Source of the DNA: Isoetes taiwanensis
Taxonomy: Eukaryota; Streptophyta; Lycopodiopsida; Isoetales; Isoetaceae
Direction of reading: 5' to 3'
Assembly (NCBI GenBank): GCA_021234155.1
Contig: JAJEKV010000495.1
Span: 1 to 64,000 of the forward strand
DNA: 64,000 nucleotides
The notes under the pieces are model-generated. The model made no database searches, was not told the origin of the DNA, and saw nothing but the letters and a program-made list of their open reading frames with translations. The translations under genes were made by a program, and so were the position numbers. Position 1 is the first letter of the stretch; each line of letters starts with the position of its first letter. Of the stretch, positions 11,100-21,832 are shown piece by piece.

Positions 11100-11640
11100 T
11101 CCGACCGAAATACCATGGTATAAGGCCAGAAATACCATTGGTATATGGCCAGAGATACCATGATATATGGCCTGAAATACCATGGTGTGTTCCTAGTAAT
11201 AACATATTCAATTGAATGGTCTATGTCTGGAAATACCATGGTCTATGTCCGAAATACCATGGTACCATGGCAAGAAATACCATGGTCTATGTCTGGAAAT
11301 ACCATGGTCTATGTCTTGAAATACCATGGTACCATGGCAAGAAATACCATGGTCTATGGCAAGAAATACCATGGGCTATGTATACTGGAAATACCATGGT
11401 ACCATGGCAAGAAATACCAAGGCAAGAAATACAATGGTGCGTGGCAAGAAATACCATGGTCTATGTGCGGAAATACCATGGTCTATGTCCTGGAAATACC
11501 ATGGTCTATGGCAAGAAATACCATGGTACCATGGCAAAATACCATGGTCTATGGCAAGAAATACCATGGGCTATGTAAGAAAATACAATGGTGCCATGGC
11601 AAGAAATACCATGGCAAGAAATACAATGGTCTAGTCAAAA
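11100..11640 (-). repeat. Minisatellite family B, block R (inverted)
   Basis: This block carries the same unit as the 6-8 kb blocks but on the opposite strand: GAAATACCATGGTCTATGGC here is the complement of the GGTATTTC-containing unit there. Higher-order structure is visible: about every 67 bp the unit contains the perfect 14-bp palindrome CCATGGTACCATGG (11257-11270, 11324-11337, 11394-11407, 11521-11534). With block L2 it brackets the Ulp1 region as inverted arms. Confidence 0.93.
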
Positions 11641-11764
11641 GTTTAATAGTTCTATTGATGTCAAACATTTTATGTTGTCACAACCTTAGAACTATGTACA
11701 TTTTAGGTGGCAATAGTTGTATTGCTCTAAAACAACTTATGTTGTGTTAACCTGGATTGGTCAT

Positions 11765-11850
11765 CGCCGGAAATACCATGTTATTCATGGACCGAAATAC
11801 CATGTCACTCCAGTAAGAAATACCATGTTACCCATGGCGGGGAAAAACCA
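11765..11850 (-). repeat. Outlying family B copies
   Basis: Four degenerate copies (GAAATACCATGTTA, GAAATACCATGTCAC and similar) in the same inverted orientation, separated from the main block by about 125 bp of unrelated AT-rich sequence. Confidence 0.75.
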
Positions 11851-12440
11851 TGGCCAGTTCCGTTCCGCCCGCCCACCTCACGCCCCGTTCAAAAGTGGCC
11901 CTCTTGAATACGCCCCGCTCAAGGTACCACGGACCTGCCACACTTGTGAGAATGAAGTACGAGGCGGGACCACCTGGTTTGCTCATCGCGCGGTTGAACC
12001 GCTGATTCGGATGCATGCGAGAATGGCGCCGGGTGCATGCGGGAATGGCATGGCCTTGATTGATGGCTCCCATCGGCGTTTCTGATGGGCATGGCGTGGC
12101 TGATCACGGGAGTCCGGAAATACCGAGTCAAATCTGTCCAGAAAGACCGGATCCCGGACTCCAAATCTCCGGGTCCGATATCACGAAAAATTTGAGGCCT
12201 AAAAAGAACATGATTTGATGAATGATCCTTCCTTTCCTTTGCCATGTTTCGAATACCAAACTCTCGATCTTGTATTGATGAAGCTACTAAAGATGATGCC
12301 CAGGAATCAGGAATCATTTGGAAGCTGGCAAAGGAAAACTGGTTGATCCATTGTTGCTTTCAGTTTTGATTCGAGCTCTGCTGCTGTGTTGTGATTTTGT
12401 GATGTTCCTTTCTTTAATGCTCAATTTATTCTTTAATGCT
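11851..12440. other. GC-richer stretch without a recognised gene
   Basis: Positions 11850-12110 are markedly richer in CG than the neighbourhood and contain a small duplication (GCATGCGAGAATGGC and GCATGCGGGAATGGC near 12011 and 12031). Long frames exist on both strands but none resembles a protein family I know. Confidence 0.4.
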
Positions 12441-12516
12441 CAATTTATGGAAGTTGAAAAAGATGCTTTAGAAATTCGATGGTTCTAAGTACTCCCGATT
12501 TGGGTTGGCCTCCCGT

Positions 12517-12740
12517 GGAAACCCTTCCAAATTTCCATGGAAACCCTTCCAATTTTCCATGGAAACCCTTCTTATTTTTCATGGAAACCCTTCCGGCCTT
12601 CATTAAAACCAGGAAGGGTTTCCACGGAAAATGGGAAGGGTTTCCATTTTTTTTTAATATTTTTAACAACGTACATTTATGGGCCACGCCTTTCAAGTAG
12701 GAAGGGTTTCCACAAATGGGGGAAAATAGGAAGGGTTTCC
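12517..12740. repeat. Foldback element of GGAAACCCTTCC repeats
   Basis: Four copies of GGAAACCCTTCC, one with a terminal T, lie at 12517-12528, 12539-12550, 12561-12572 and 12583-12594. Their exact inverse GGAAGGGTTTCC lies at 12612-12623, 12634-12645, 12700-12711 and 12729-12740. Period within an arm is 22 bp. The inner arms pair over about 34 bp with two mismatches. A spacer of about 50 bp interrupts the right arm. This is a compact inverted-repeat element whose arms are themselves tandem repeats. Confidence 0.9.
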
Positions 12741-12749
12741 ACTTCCGTT

Positions 12750-14060
12750 CAAAAAAATTCTAAGGACGATGTTTTCTTGCTTCTTTTGCTCTCTCATGAC
12801 AGCATCTCCTTATGGATCCGAGCTTTGACGATTTGAACAATGCAATGACAGATGCTGTAGATTTCGTTGCTGAAGGTTGTATGTACCTCTATGATATCTA
12901 GATACTTCACAAAGATTTCTTGTGATGGCGTAGGTCTATGTTTTGTGTTTGTAGTGACATTTTTAAGGGGTCTAGATTTTCGTAGGTGTTTTCATGATTT
13001 TTGTAGATTGTTTTGAATTGCATCTACAATCTCCTACGGTGCGAGGTTGGAGTGTTTTGAATTTGGAGGGGTTTGGTTCATGTTTGTAAGATTGTAGAGC
13101 TTTTCTAGGTCTCTAGAACTTTTTAGAACATGGTGGACAGCGTGGATCCTGAGTTAAGTTCGAAGAGTTGAAAAGTGGAAGGGAGCAAGGTTAAAGTTGA
13201 GGGAGAAGCTATAATTGGATTGCATTGACAGTACGATGGAGAACTATGTTTTTGAGGAATCACAAGGCCCCCAAAAATGAACTATTACATTTAACCAATA
13301 ATAGATCGTCTAAAAACCATGATATATGTGGTTTTTTATGCATGAATATATTTGGCAGAAGAAAACCACATGCCATAGTGGTTTGTTAAATTGAGAGTGG
13401 TTTTTGATATAGTTTTCCATGTTGGTTATCAACAAAATAGTGGTTTGTTAAAACTAGTAGTGATTTATGTCATGGTTTCATGTCTGTATAATAGTTCATC
13501 GAAACTAGTCAAAAACCATTGTGTGAGTTGGGACATGGTTTGGAGATAGTAGTTTAATTATGCTCAAAATTAATCAATGACACATACTTTGGCTAGCATA
13601 ATGATTTATTAAATTAATCTTTTTATTGTATAGTATTGGGGAAATGAATAATTCGAAATGTTGATCCTCAAGATGATTGATTTTCATTTCCAACATTTTA
13701 ACTATATCTTTACAATTTAACTTACCTATTGACCTTTATGCTTCCTTTTTTAGTTCAGTTCATCTCTTTTTGGGTTGCCCCTAAGAGGAAAACCCTCGTT
13801 CATGTGGGTATGTGGAATATTCGGGTTATATGGCGGTATACACAAGTATTCCCTCTAACTGGCCTAAACTTGCTATCAAGATAATTTGTCGTAGTTGTCC
13901 TCTGCCTATCAAAACCCGTCGCAAGCCATAATTGAATGTTTTCTCTTTGCACCAGCTACTCCACTGCCATCAACCCTCATTCTGGTCTATTTCCTTCTTA
14001 TTAGCACTTAAAAAACAATAGGCTAGGTCGGTCGGTTAATTGCATATTTGTGTTTCTAAA
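12750..14060. other. No gene seen; weak repeats
   Basis: AT-rich DNA. Between 13300 and 13560 the phrase AGTGGTTTGTTAAA and relatives (AAACTAGT, CATGGTTT) recur at about 60-bp spacing. Nothing else is supported. Confidence 0.5.
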
Positions 14061-14066
14061 TTGTAG

Positions 14067-14232
14067 CCAACACTTTCAATCGAGAATGTGGGCCAGCTTT
14101 GCAGTTGATCTGTTGATATCTTCCCTGGAAGCCTCTAGGGTAAGATACTTGGATGATCCCAATATATTATTTTGTTTTGGCAACGATCCATTTGGTCCAC
14201 AGGCAGAAGGAAGTCTTGCTCTTGTGCTTCAG
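14067..14232 (+). pseudogene. Exon fragment of a proteasome assembly chaperone 2 (PAC2)-like gene
   Basis: After a 3' splice site (TTGTAG|CCA) the exon reads PTLSIENVGQL, then after a one-base insertion AVDLLISSLEASRVRYLDDP and NILFCFGNDPFGPQAEGSL. This matches the conserved N-terminal region of plant PAC2-type chaperones, which pair with PAC1 and help assemble the 20S proteasome alpha ring in the cytosol; those proteins have NVGQLAVDLL...YLDDPNVLPCVGND. The downstream donor reads CAG|GATAAGT, so the GT is lost. The single frameshift and broken donor make it a pseudoexon. No other exon of the gene is seen within the next 2 kb. Confidence 0.65.
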
Positions 14233-14239
14233 GATAAGT

Positions 14240-16180
14240 AATCTCTTACTTTAACAGAAATCCATTATGGCAATTATAGAGTTATATTGGATAATATGAA
14301 CATGTTAATTTAACAACTAGTTTTATAACCATGCACTAGCAATTGCTAGCTTTAGCTCGATTTACCTCGACAAATAGTGAGGTTCACTGTTAAATTTATC
14401 CTTCTAGCTAAAATTGCATACACATATAAAGAATGCTGATTTTTAGCACCACCACAGAGGAGGAATGATGTGCAACAACTTCTAAGCAAATTGTGTGGTT
14501 GAGACAGCCCCATGGATTTGCAACTTGTCAGTATACATAACTGCTCTAAGAGCTATCTGAAGAAGGATAAGTCTTGAGACGATAAAAATGTTGCACCTTT
14601 ATGTATCCTTTTGGGTTGTATCGTGCTGCTCCTGAATGAGAGCCATTGAGGACATAATGAACGGCATTGCATTCTAAATGTTAGTGTTTTCTTAGCATCG
14701 AACGTTTCTAGCTATATTAACAAACTCGACTTGAACTACAGTTTATAAAGATTCAGAAGATGAGCAGTTGCAGTGCAGTGAGGGATGTTGCTGCGGGAGA
14801 AAATATAACAAGAACATGTCTCAAGGTTTGCAATATTATGAAGTCCATGTTTGTTGTGTTTCATTTGTAATAGTTGTGAATCCTTTGTTCCAAACCTCAA
14901 AGCATTAAAGCAAAAAAATCAATAAGTAAAACCATAACTTGTTTATCTATAAAAGATCCCATCGTTCAAACTGCCTCACGGGGGAATTCACAGTGCAAAA
15001 GTATCTTGTTTCTTCTTATCATTAGCATTAGCATTATCTTCTTTTATTCTTGGCAGCCTTTTAATATTTGGTTATTGTATTTGGTGATGGGGCCTAGTCC
15101 CCAGGTTTTACATGGGCTGTTGCCCTTGCATGTGCCGTCAATTCTTATCTTATCTTATCTTATCTTATAATTTACATTTAACGTTTATATAGGAATTGAG
15201 CGAGAAGTCAACTATTGCAAATTTTGGAGCAAAAGTTAAAATTTTATTGATGCATGATTTTGATTGATAGCATATGTGACAAGTAGAATTGCAGCACATA
15301 GGGGTGTCTTGAGTGATTCCATTGAAGTGGAGCAACATGCATGAAGATGCAATGGGTGCAAAGGAATTATGGACAAACATTTTTCTTAAGCAAGGAAAAA
15401 GCCCTATTCATGTAAAAAGTAGCCAAGGGCTAAGATTAAGTCTTGGGGATGGATCCAAGGGTCAAAAGTAAATCCCTAAATGGAAGGTTATAAGAGGAAA
15501 AAATAGAGCGCGGCGGCCTCCAGGGATGTCCACGAGATGCTGTGCATGGAGATGTCCATGACACCAGGGAATTTTGAACTGTATGCGAAGTGCAGTTACG
15601 CGCCTAGGCAGCCTCGTAGCTAGAAGTAGTCAAGGAGGAAAGCATTTTTGCTGGATGTGTGGTGATCAGCTGAGCGACTGTGGCGAGCTATATAAACCTG
15701 GTTTCTAGATATTCAATTCTTGTATGTTGGTGTCATGCGCTTTATATCCAGTTTAGACCTCAACCCATCTCTCAAATTTTGAAGGTACTTTTTCTCTAGA
15801 TCTGTGCTAGTTTTTGTGATCTTATTTTTCAAAAGGGGGCTTTCCAGACTTTTCTCTTTAATTACAGGGCGGCACCTTGTGATGGCGTCACCTCAAAGCT
15901 TCACGGATGTTGCCTCTCGTGATCGGAAGCAAACTAAATACCTATTTTGCATGCCCAGGATCGATTCATTGTTTTGATTGCTTTCTTTGCTTGAGAATTC
16001 TTCTGCGGTAAATTACCTCCTCAATTTTGCATTCCTCAATAGACTGACATTTTATTCTAAGCGGATAGCCTTGTTTTATATGTTGATCTGGTCTTCATTT
16101 CACTCTCATCTACACACTTTCATATTTTCTTGTTATACAATCAGGTCTGCTCTTGCTGGATTTGATCCGCTCTTGCCCTC
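14240..16180. other. No gene seen; (TCTTA)n microsatellite at ~15142-15170
   Basis: About 1.9 kb with no recognisable coding region. A short (TCTTA)5 pentanucleotide run follows a GGCCTAGTCCCCAGG-containing segment near 15090. That looks like the simple-repeat tail of a small retroelement, but I cannot identify a pol III A or B box. Confidence 0.45.
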
Positions 16181-16182
16181 TA

Positions 16183-17065
16183 TCTACCTCATGACATTGT
16201 GCAAGATCCTGGTCCAATCTGACTAGGGTATGGCCTCCAAAACGTAAACCCTGTGCCTTGCCAGGTTATTGTAGGGTTTACGTTATGGAGGTCGAGCTTT
16301 GGTCCGTTGCACTTGGGACATGGTCGAAAGCGTGTTTGCGTTTGAAAACACGCAGGCAAGAGAAACCTGCGGAATGGGGTTTGGATTTAATCTCCTCCTA
16401 GTTTTGCAATTAAAAGTCTAGAGCACCTTATGCAGTAGCAAAATTGTTTGGGATCACTCGGGTTCGCCAATAGATCGAAACTCTGTTATTTCAGTTCTCA
16501 TGGCTCCCCATGCATGTTTAGAAATGGTCCACCTAGTTATCAAAGAAGTCGACTACGTTTTGGCCTCCAAAACGTAAACCCTGTGCGTTGCTAGGTTATT
16601 GTAGGGTTTACGTTATGGAGGTCGAGTTTTATTCAGTTGCACTTGAGGCATGGTCGAGAAGCTGCAGTTGAAAACAAGAAGCAATAGAAATTGATGAAAT
16701 GGGGTTTGGATTTATCCTCCTCCCAGTGTCGCAATTAGAAGTCAAGAACACATTTTGTAGTAGCAAATTTTTCTGAAATGATTCGGGATCGCCAATAGAT
16801 CCAAAGTCTGTTATTTCAGTTGCCATGGCTCTGCATGCATGTTTGAAAAAGGTACACCATATCCCAAGTGCAATCTGACCACGTTTTGGCCTCCACAACG
16901 TAAACCCTACAATAACCTGGCAAGGCAATGTGGTTTGCATTTTGGAGGCCATACCCTAGCCGTGATTGGACCAGGATCTTGCATAATGTCATGAGGTAAT
17001 GGGAGGGCGTTGACGCTTTAAGAGGCGGAGCTCTAAAACCTTCCAAAGTCCCGGCCCGGTTCGAA
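16183..17065. repeat. Sat800 fragments, two direct and one inverted
   Basis: ACCTCATGACATTGTGCAAG at about 16190 begins a partial Sat800 copy. A second partial copy begins near 16557, about 330-350 bp on; both share a tail (GGAATGGGGTTTGGATTTA, CCAATAGATC, GTTATTTCAGTT, CCATGCATGTTT) not present in the 2.6-5.2 kb copies. At 16888-17065 the order is reversed: the hairpin, then CCAGGATCTTGCATAATGTC and CTCTAAAACCTTCC are reverse complements of the satellite. Orientation switches exactly at the hairpin. Confidence 0.85.
16888..16950. other. Sat800 hairpin at an inversion point
   Basis: GGCCTCCACAACGTAAACCC is followed by TACAATAACCTGGCAAGG, the reverse complement of the usual loop, and ends TTTTGGAGGCC. 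The hairpin arms are thus the breakpoint between direct and inverted satellite. Confidence 0.7.
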
Positions 17066-17299
17066 GTTGGGGAAGTGTGTCACGCTTTTAAGTTCTTGAT
17101 CCCTTTATTCTATTCCTTGCCAAACTCCTCTACCAAAAAATTTCAAAGGCTATCATATTTCTTGCATAGAGTCCTAGTCATCATGTCCATGTCACCACCA
17201 TCTAGCCATGTCATCCAAAATTTGCCAACATCACCCAATAAAAAGACCGTGAGATGGACATCTTTTCATTTTGGCCTAGTCAAAACTTGGCCTTGCTTT

Positions 17300-18066
17300 C
17301 TTGGCATGCCATGTCACCACTTGGAGTGCCACATGGGCTTCAACATGCCACCTAACATGCCAACGTGGCTCAAACATGCCGGGCCGCTCCAACATGCCAC
17401 CTAGGCTCACACATGCCACCTAGGCTCACACATGCCACATAGTTCCAATATGCCACCTAGCCTTAAACATTCCAAGGTGGCTCAAACATGCCATGTGGGC
17501 TCCAACATGCCACCTAGGATCCAACATGCCAAGGTGGCTCAAACATGCCAAGATGGCTCCAATATGCCACACGGTTCCAACATGCCATCTAACATGCCAA
17601 GGTGGCTCAAACATGCCCGCTGGCCCCAAAGACTCCACCTAGGCTCAAACATCCCAAGGCCACCTAGGCGCCAACATGCCACCTAGTCTCCAACATGCCA
17701 CATAGTCTCGAACCCAAATATGCCAAGGTGGCTCAAACATGCCACGTTTTCTCCAACATGCCACCTAGGCTCTAACATGCCAAGGTGGCCCAAACATGCC
17801 ACATGGGTTCCAACATGCTAGCTAGTTGGCTCAAACATTCCAAGGTGGCTCAAACATGCCACAAGGGCTCCAACATGCCACCTAGGCTCCAACATGCCAC
17901 CTAAGATGCCGAGATGCCTCAAACATGCCACGCTGACTCCAACATGCCACCTAGGCTCAAGCATGCCACCTAGGCTCCAACATGCCACCTAGGCTTCAAC
18001 GCACCACCAAGGCTCCAACATGCCAAGGTGGCTCAAACATGCCACCTAGGCTCCAACATGCCACCT
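17300..18066 (+). repeat. Minisatellite family A, array 2
   Basis: About 38 copies of the same 19-20 bp unit as array 1 and in the same orientation (AACATGCCACCTAGGCTCC and AACATGCCAAGGTGG). Variation between units is similar in kind to array 1. The right end runs straight into a Sat800 fragment. A single isolated unit (CATGCCACCTAGGATACC) also occurs near 61467. Confidence 0.95.
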
Positions 18067-18261
18067 AAGTCGATGTTCCCCGAGTCTATTAGAAGAGCCA
18101 ATTTATGGATTGCGGGGAGATGCCCATTCGTTGCGCAGGACCATATGGAGAGGACATTTGAGACAAACTACTTTTCGAAGGTGTTAAGGGTCCATCTTCT
18201 CAAGGCCAACACAGCCTCTCTAAGTGATATACTATGCAAGATCCTCGCTCAAAACGACTAA
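18067..18261 (+). repeat. Sat800 fragment joined to family A
   Basis: Directly after the last family A unit the sequence reads GTCGATGTTCCCCGAGTC and continues in register with Sat800: GGAGAGGACATTTGAG, TTCGAAGGTGTTAAGG, ATCTTCTCAAGGCCAA, TATGCAAGATCCTCG. The join falls at the same Sat800 position (just before GTCGATGTT) as at array 1. Confidence 0.85.
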
Positions 18262-19885
18262 TGATTGTCTACTTCCACACTGTGTCAAATTTGCATTTTA
18301 TGCCTTCAGAAATAAATGTGCACGAAGCTTCATTTGTTGTTATTCAACTTCCATATTAATTGCATTTATGATTCAGTTCCAAAGTGAAGTTTGTAATGTG
18401 GAATAGGCCTGACCTGCACCAATTTCTCGCAAAATATGATAAACATTTATGAAATTATCTTGTTCACCGCAGAGCAGCTTAAACACGATGTCGCGAATAT
18501 AATGTAATTGATCCTTGTGAATTTATTTCCCCGCAGATTGTTCAAGAACACTTGTTCAGAGGGCTGCATCAAGGATTTTATCGAAATATAATGGTGTTTT
18601 TGAAGAGGATTATCATTGTAGATGATAATTCTTGATCTTAGAAATTGGTCCACCGTCGGTTTCAATTGAAAAAAAGATGCCAACACATAGAGGTTTCCAC
18701 AATCTCTACAAGTTAAATGAACAGTGGTGCCGCTTCTAAGCTATAAAGTTTTTAATAATGTCAATTCATTGGAGGAGTATGGAGTAATCCCTCCGCTTTT
18801 GTTGCAAGAAGGTCGCTCGACATACTCTAGAACTTGTCCATCTCCATCGCTTTTGCTCGCTATCCAGTTTGACATTCCCCCATTAGGGGCAATTTGGCAA
18901 TTTCTTATAATATAGGGCATTTTCATAAGTATCAAGAAATATGGGACATTTTAAAACTTTTTTTGAGTTTAAATATGCATCCAAGCAAGAGTTTAACCAA
19001 TGGCTTAGATGGATGGCATAGATCTTGATCTCCCTCCTATTCTCTGATTGGCCCTTAGAATTGACGGCGGAGATTGGCTGTGAGATCAATGGCTAAGATG
19101 TCGCATCCATGTCCCCGTAATTTCATTGGTTGCCTCGTGATTAACATTGTGCCTTGTGTTTTTCCTTTCCTCCCCGCCGCCTTGTGTTTTTCCTTTCCCT
19201 CGAATGGCTATGGCGCATTGAGGTATCCGACATGCACCTTGTGCATGCTGCCCTGCCATGGTGATCCGACCACGCATCCATCCCCCGTCACACCGGGCCG
19301 GCCTCCCCGGATTCGACCGTGCCATACACCCCATGTTCAAGCAAAGGAAAAAATTCGCATAATGGGAGATTCCTTTAACCGTGATCACTTTTGGTGGCCC
19401 TAGAGTCGAAATGACAGATTCAGAGATAGATGCGATGAGCTGAAAGTTAAAACTCGAGAATTGTTAACGAAAGATATTGTCCCAAATCGCTGTGTTTTCT
19501 CGATGAATGAAAAACGGGCCTCTCATAGATTTCTTAGATAATCCGCCATGGACGCTTTTTCACGCCGGGTAGAAATAAAGTTGAGCTCTAATGCCGCCAT
19601 ATCCGCGGCCAAGAAAGAATCCGGAGACAATAACTGAAGGGCATCCTGCATCGATCGATGGGTTCCATGGGCATGGCAGAGAGTTTCGACCGCCACGATC
19701 GATCCCGGCCCGGTGAACAAATCGCGCGATTTGGCGTCCGAATCAAGATTCGCAGGTTCCGTGATATGCCGATGCAAACAGACATCCAGAAACCAGCCAG
19801 ACATATCCGCTTCCCTTGTTCTCTCCTTAAAATGCCTCGGGCTGCTATGGCTATACATACCAAACCGCAATGGTGCTCGCTCTCG
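18262..19885. other. No gene seen
   Basis: Mixed AT-rich DNA with a GC-richer island at about 19080-19900. A minus-strand frame of 122 codons (19523-19891) with even composition is open there, but I recognise no family and the frame overlaps the upstream flank of the deSI fragment on the other strand. Confidence 0.4.
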
Positions 19886-19890
19886 CTGCA

Positions 19891-20075
19891 CATGGAGTAG
19901 AGTATGCTTTTGGCCTCATGAATACTCGCTAGTTCCGTGGGCAGCCCGATTCATATTTCGAAAGGGAATATTATTGGAAACAACTGATTTGGAGCTGGAT
20001 GAGGTAAGAGAATTCATTGAGCATGTGTCTTTGCGGTATACAATTGATTCTTACCATCTGATTACAAATAACTGC
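19891..20075 (+). pseudogene. deSI-like (PPPDE) thiol peptidase fragment
   Basis: The plus strand encodes HGVEYAFG, then after a one-base deletion PHEYS, then FIFRKGILLETTDLELDEVR, EFIEHVSLRY and YHLITNNC. This is the central to C-terminal half of the PPPDE fold found in plant deSI-like proteins, presumed deSUMOylating or deubiquitinating thiol peptidases. The C-terminal catalytic Cys (NNC) is kept, but the usual NCNHF is replaced by NCC and the reading soon ends. The segment with the catalytic His (in xHxGVEV, upstream) and the C-terminal exon are not found. It is therefore a broken, intron-flanked fragment. Confidence 0.7.
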
Positions 20076-20828
20076 TGTTTAGGGTTTCAGCTTACCAACC
20101 CACAGCGATTCTTACCTGACTTGTGAGTTAAAAATTAACAGTAACTCCTATATGCTTTCGGGGTTTCATATATAGCTCGTCTACATCGGGCCATCTCTCG
20201 ACTTCCAAGACTTATTCGTTAGTGGTGCCTTTCAGCCCATATAGGAAAGTTCTTAGTCATCCGCTTTGGTTTTTTGACGTCTAAAATTGGTTGCTTGTTT
20301 TATATGCAGCAGGCCATTCGATACAAATGGATGCTTTAGATATTTCTACTGGTCAGGTATCCTTCAAGGCTTTAGATGTTTCTACTGCTTTACATTGTGG
20401 CTTTCTTTCTTCAAGGCTGCAAAAATGGGTGGAGAGGCTCGCCAAAGCGGTGCCTTTGCACTTTTCCTACTTGTGTCTTCTCGGCTATAGGCTTAAGATT
20501 GGAAATAAAAAAATCTTTCAGACGACGGGTCTTCTACTGGTCGTCTTTAAGATCGAAATAAAAAAGCTTCCTTTTTCGAGTTTGTGTTAAAATTTTGATC
20601 TCAAAACTCTGTTAAATTTCGTTGTAACTTCTATTGCAATTATTGAAATTTGGCCTCTAAAACAGGCCTAAATTTAATGAACTTGGTTGGGTTCAATTCC
20701 CAAAAAAGACTTTCTTAGCTGGATATGCTTAGATTGAATAAACAAGAAAGAATAATAAAATGATGTCTGATGTCATGTTTAAAATAAAATATGATTATAT
20801 TGCCTTCTAGATTCTAGTGAATACTGGA
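20076..20828. other. No gene seen
   Basis: About 750 bp downstream of the deSI fragment. I looked for its next exon (conserved NHFTDEVC-type sequence) and did not find it. Confidence 0.5.
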
Positions 20829-20850
20829 TTTTTTTTTTTTTTTTTTTTTT
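20829..20850. repeat. Poly(T) tract, 22 bp
   Basis: An uninterrupted T run followed by GAAAATATATGCC. It could be the 3' tail of a minus-strand retroelement reaching rightwards, but no retroelement protein is seen in the next kilobase. Confidence 0.9.
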
Positions 20851-21832
20851 GAAAATATATGCCACGTGTCACTACATGATTGGTTAAAGACAACATTTAT
20901 TTTTCTTATATGTCATAATAATGCTTTTTTATTTAAAAATAACTTGTAGATTTTATAGTAACTACATACCATATTAAAAAAAACAATATATGAATTTTTT
21001 TTCTCAAAAAGACTATTGTAGATTTTTTTTAAATTACCAATATTTTTATGAGGAAAACAATAATGGAAAACAATGGCACCTTTTTAAAAACTACATATGG
21101 AGACAAAATATCAACATAGAGAAAATTGAAACATTTGAAAACAACAATTATTTTTAAAATAATATATATAAATTTCTTGAAAATTACATATCATTTTTGG
21201 GAAAACAATGTCGACTTTAAAAACTACAAGTGGAGAAACAAAACAACACATATTGAAAAGGAAAAACAACTATTTTTTTAGGGTTTTTCACGTGTACTAA
21301 TATTTAAACCTACATGTGTTTTTTGAAGATAAACAACGCGTGGCTCCTCAAAAACAATACCAAGAAAAACTACACGCCGAAAAAGTTCGGTAAAAACAAC
21401 GATTGAAAAAGAGACGTTGACAAAACAAAAGTGCCGAGAAAACCACCGTGGGATTTTTGGCAAAACCACCGGCCTCTTTGTGCAAATCCGGATAACGGGC
21501 CACACGTGGACTTTTGGGGCCATTTTGGTGTTGTTTTGGCATAAAACAACACAGGTACAAGTAAAAACATCGTGGACCAAAATTCGTGGGTCGTGTTATA
21601 TAGTTTTTATTATAAGCTTTACCCTCTAATTAGGTATGTGAGTTTATGCATGGAGTTTTAATTTGTTGTGTAGAGGAAAGGGACGAGTTTAGGAGAAAAT
21701 AGGAGGAGGACTCCCACGCAGGTAGGGGCAATCGCGGCCGGGATGTTCCTCCAAGGCGTTTCAACCTCCACCTATCACTACACCGGCCGAGGTTTGGGTA
21801 TTAAGATAGCTTTTTATAAAAATAATAAATAA
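20851..21832. repeat. Diverged repeat region
   Basis: GAAAACAATGGCACC...TTTAAAAACTACATATGGAGA near 21062 and GAAAACAATGTCGAC...TTTAAAAACTACAAGTGGAGA near 21200 are two copies of a ~138-bp unit. Fainter relatives extend to about 21600. No gene is supported. Confidence 0.45.

Noticed and set aside
11216-11750. Open frame of 201 codons with YHGLWQEIPW repeats
   Set aside because: Translation of inverted family B units.
16816-17046. Minus-strand frame resembling Sat800 'peptides'
   Set aside because: Caused by the inverted Sat800 fragment; no independent coding evidence.
19523-19891. 122-codon minus-strand frame as a gene
   Set aside because: No recognisable family and no splice or start context; kept only as a note.
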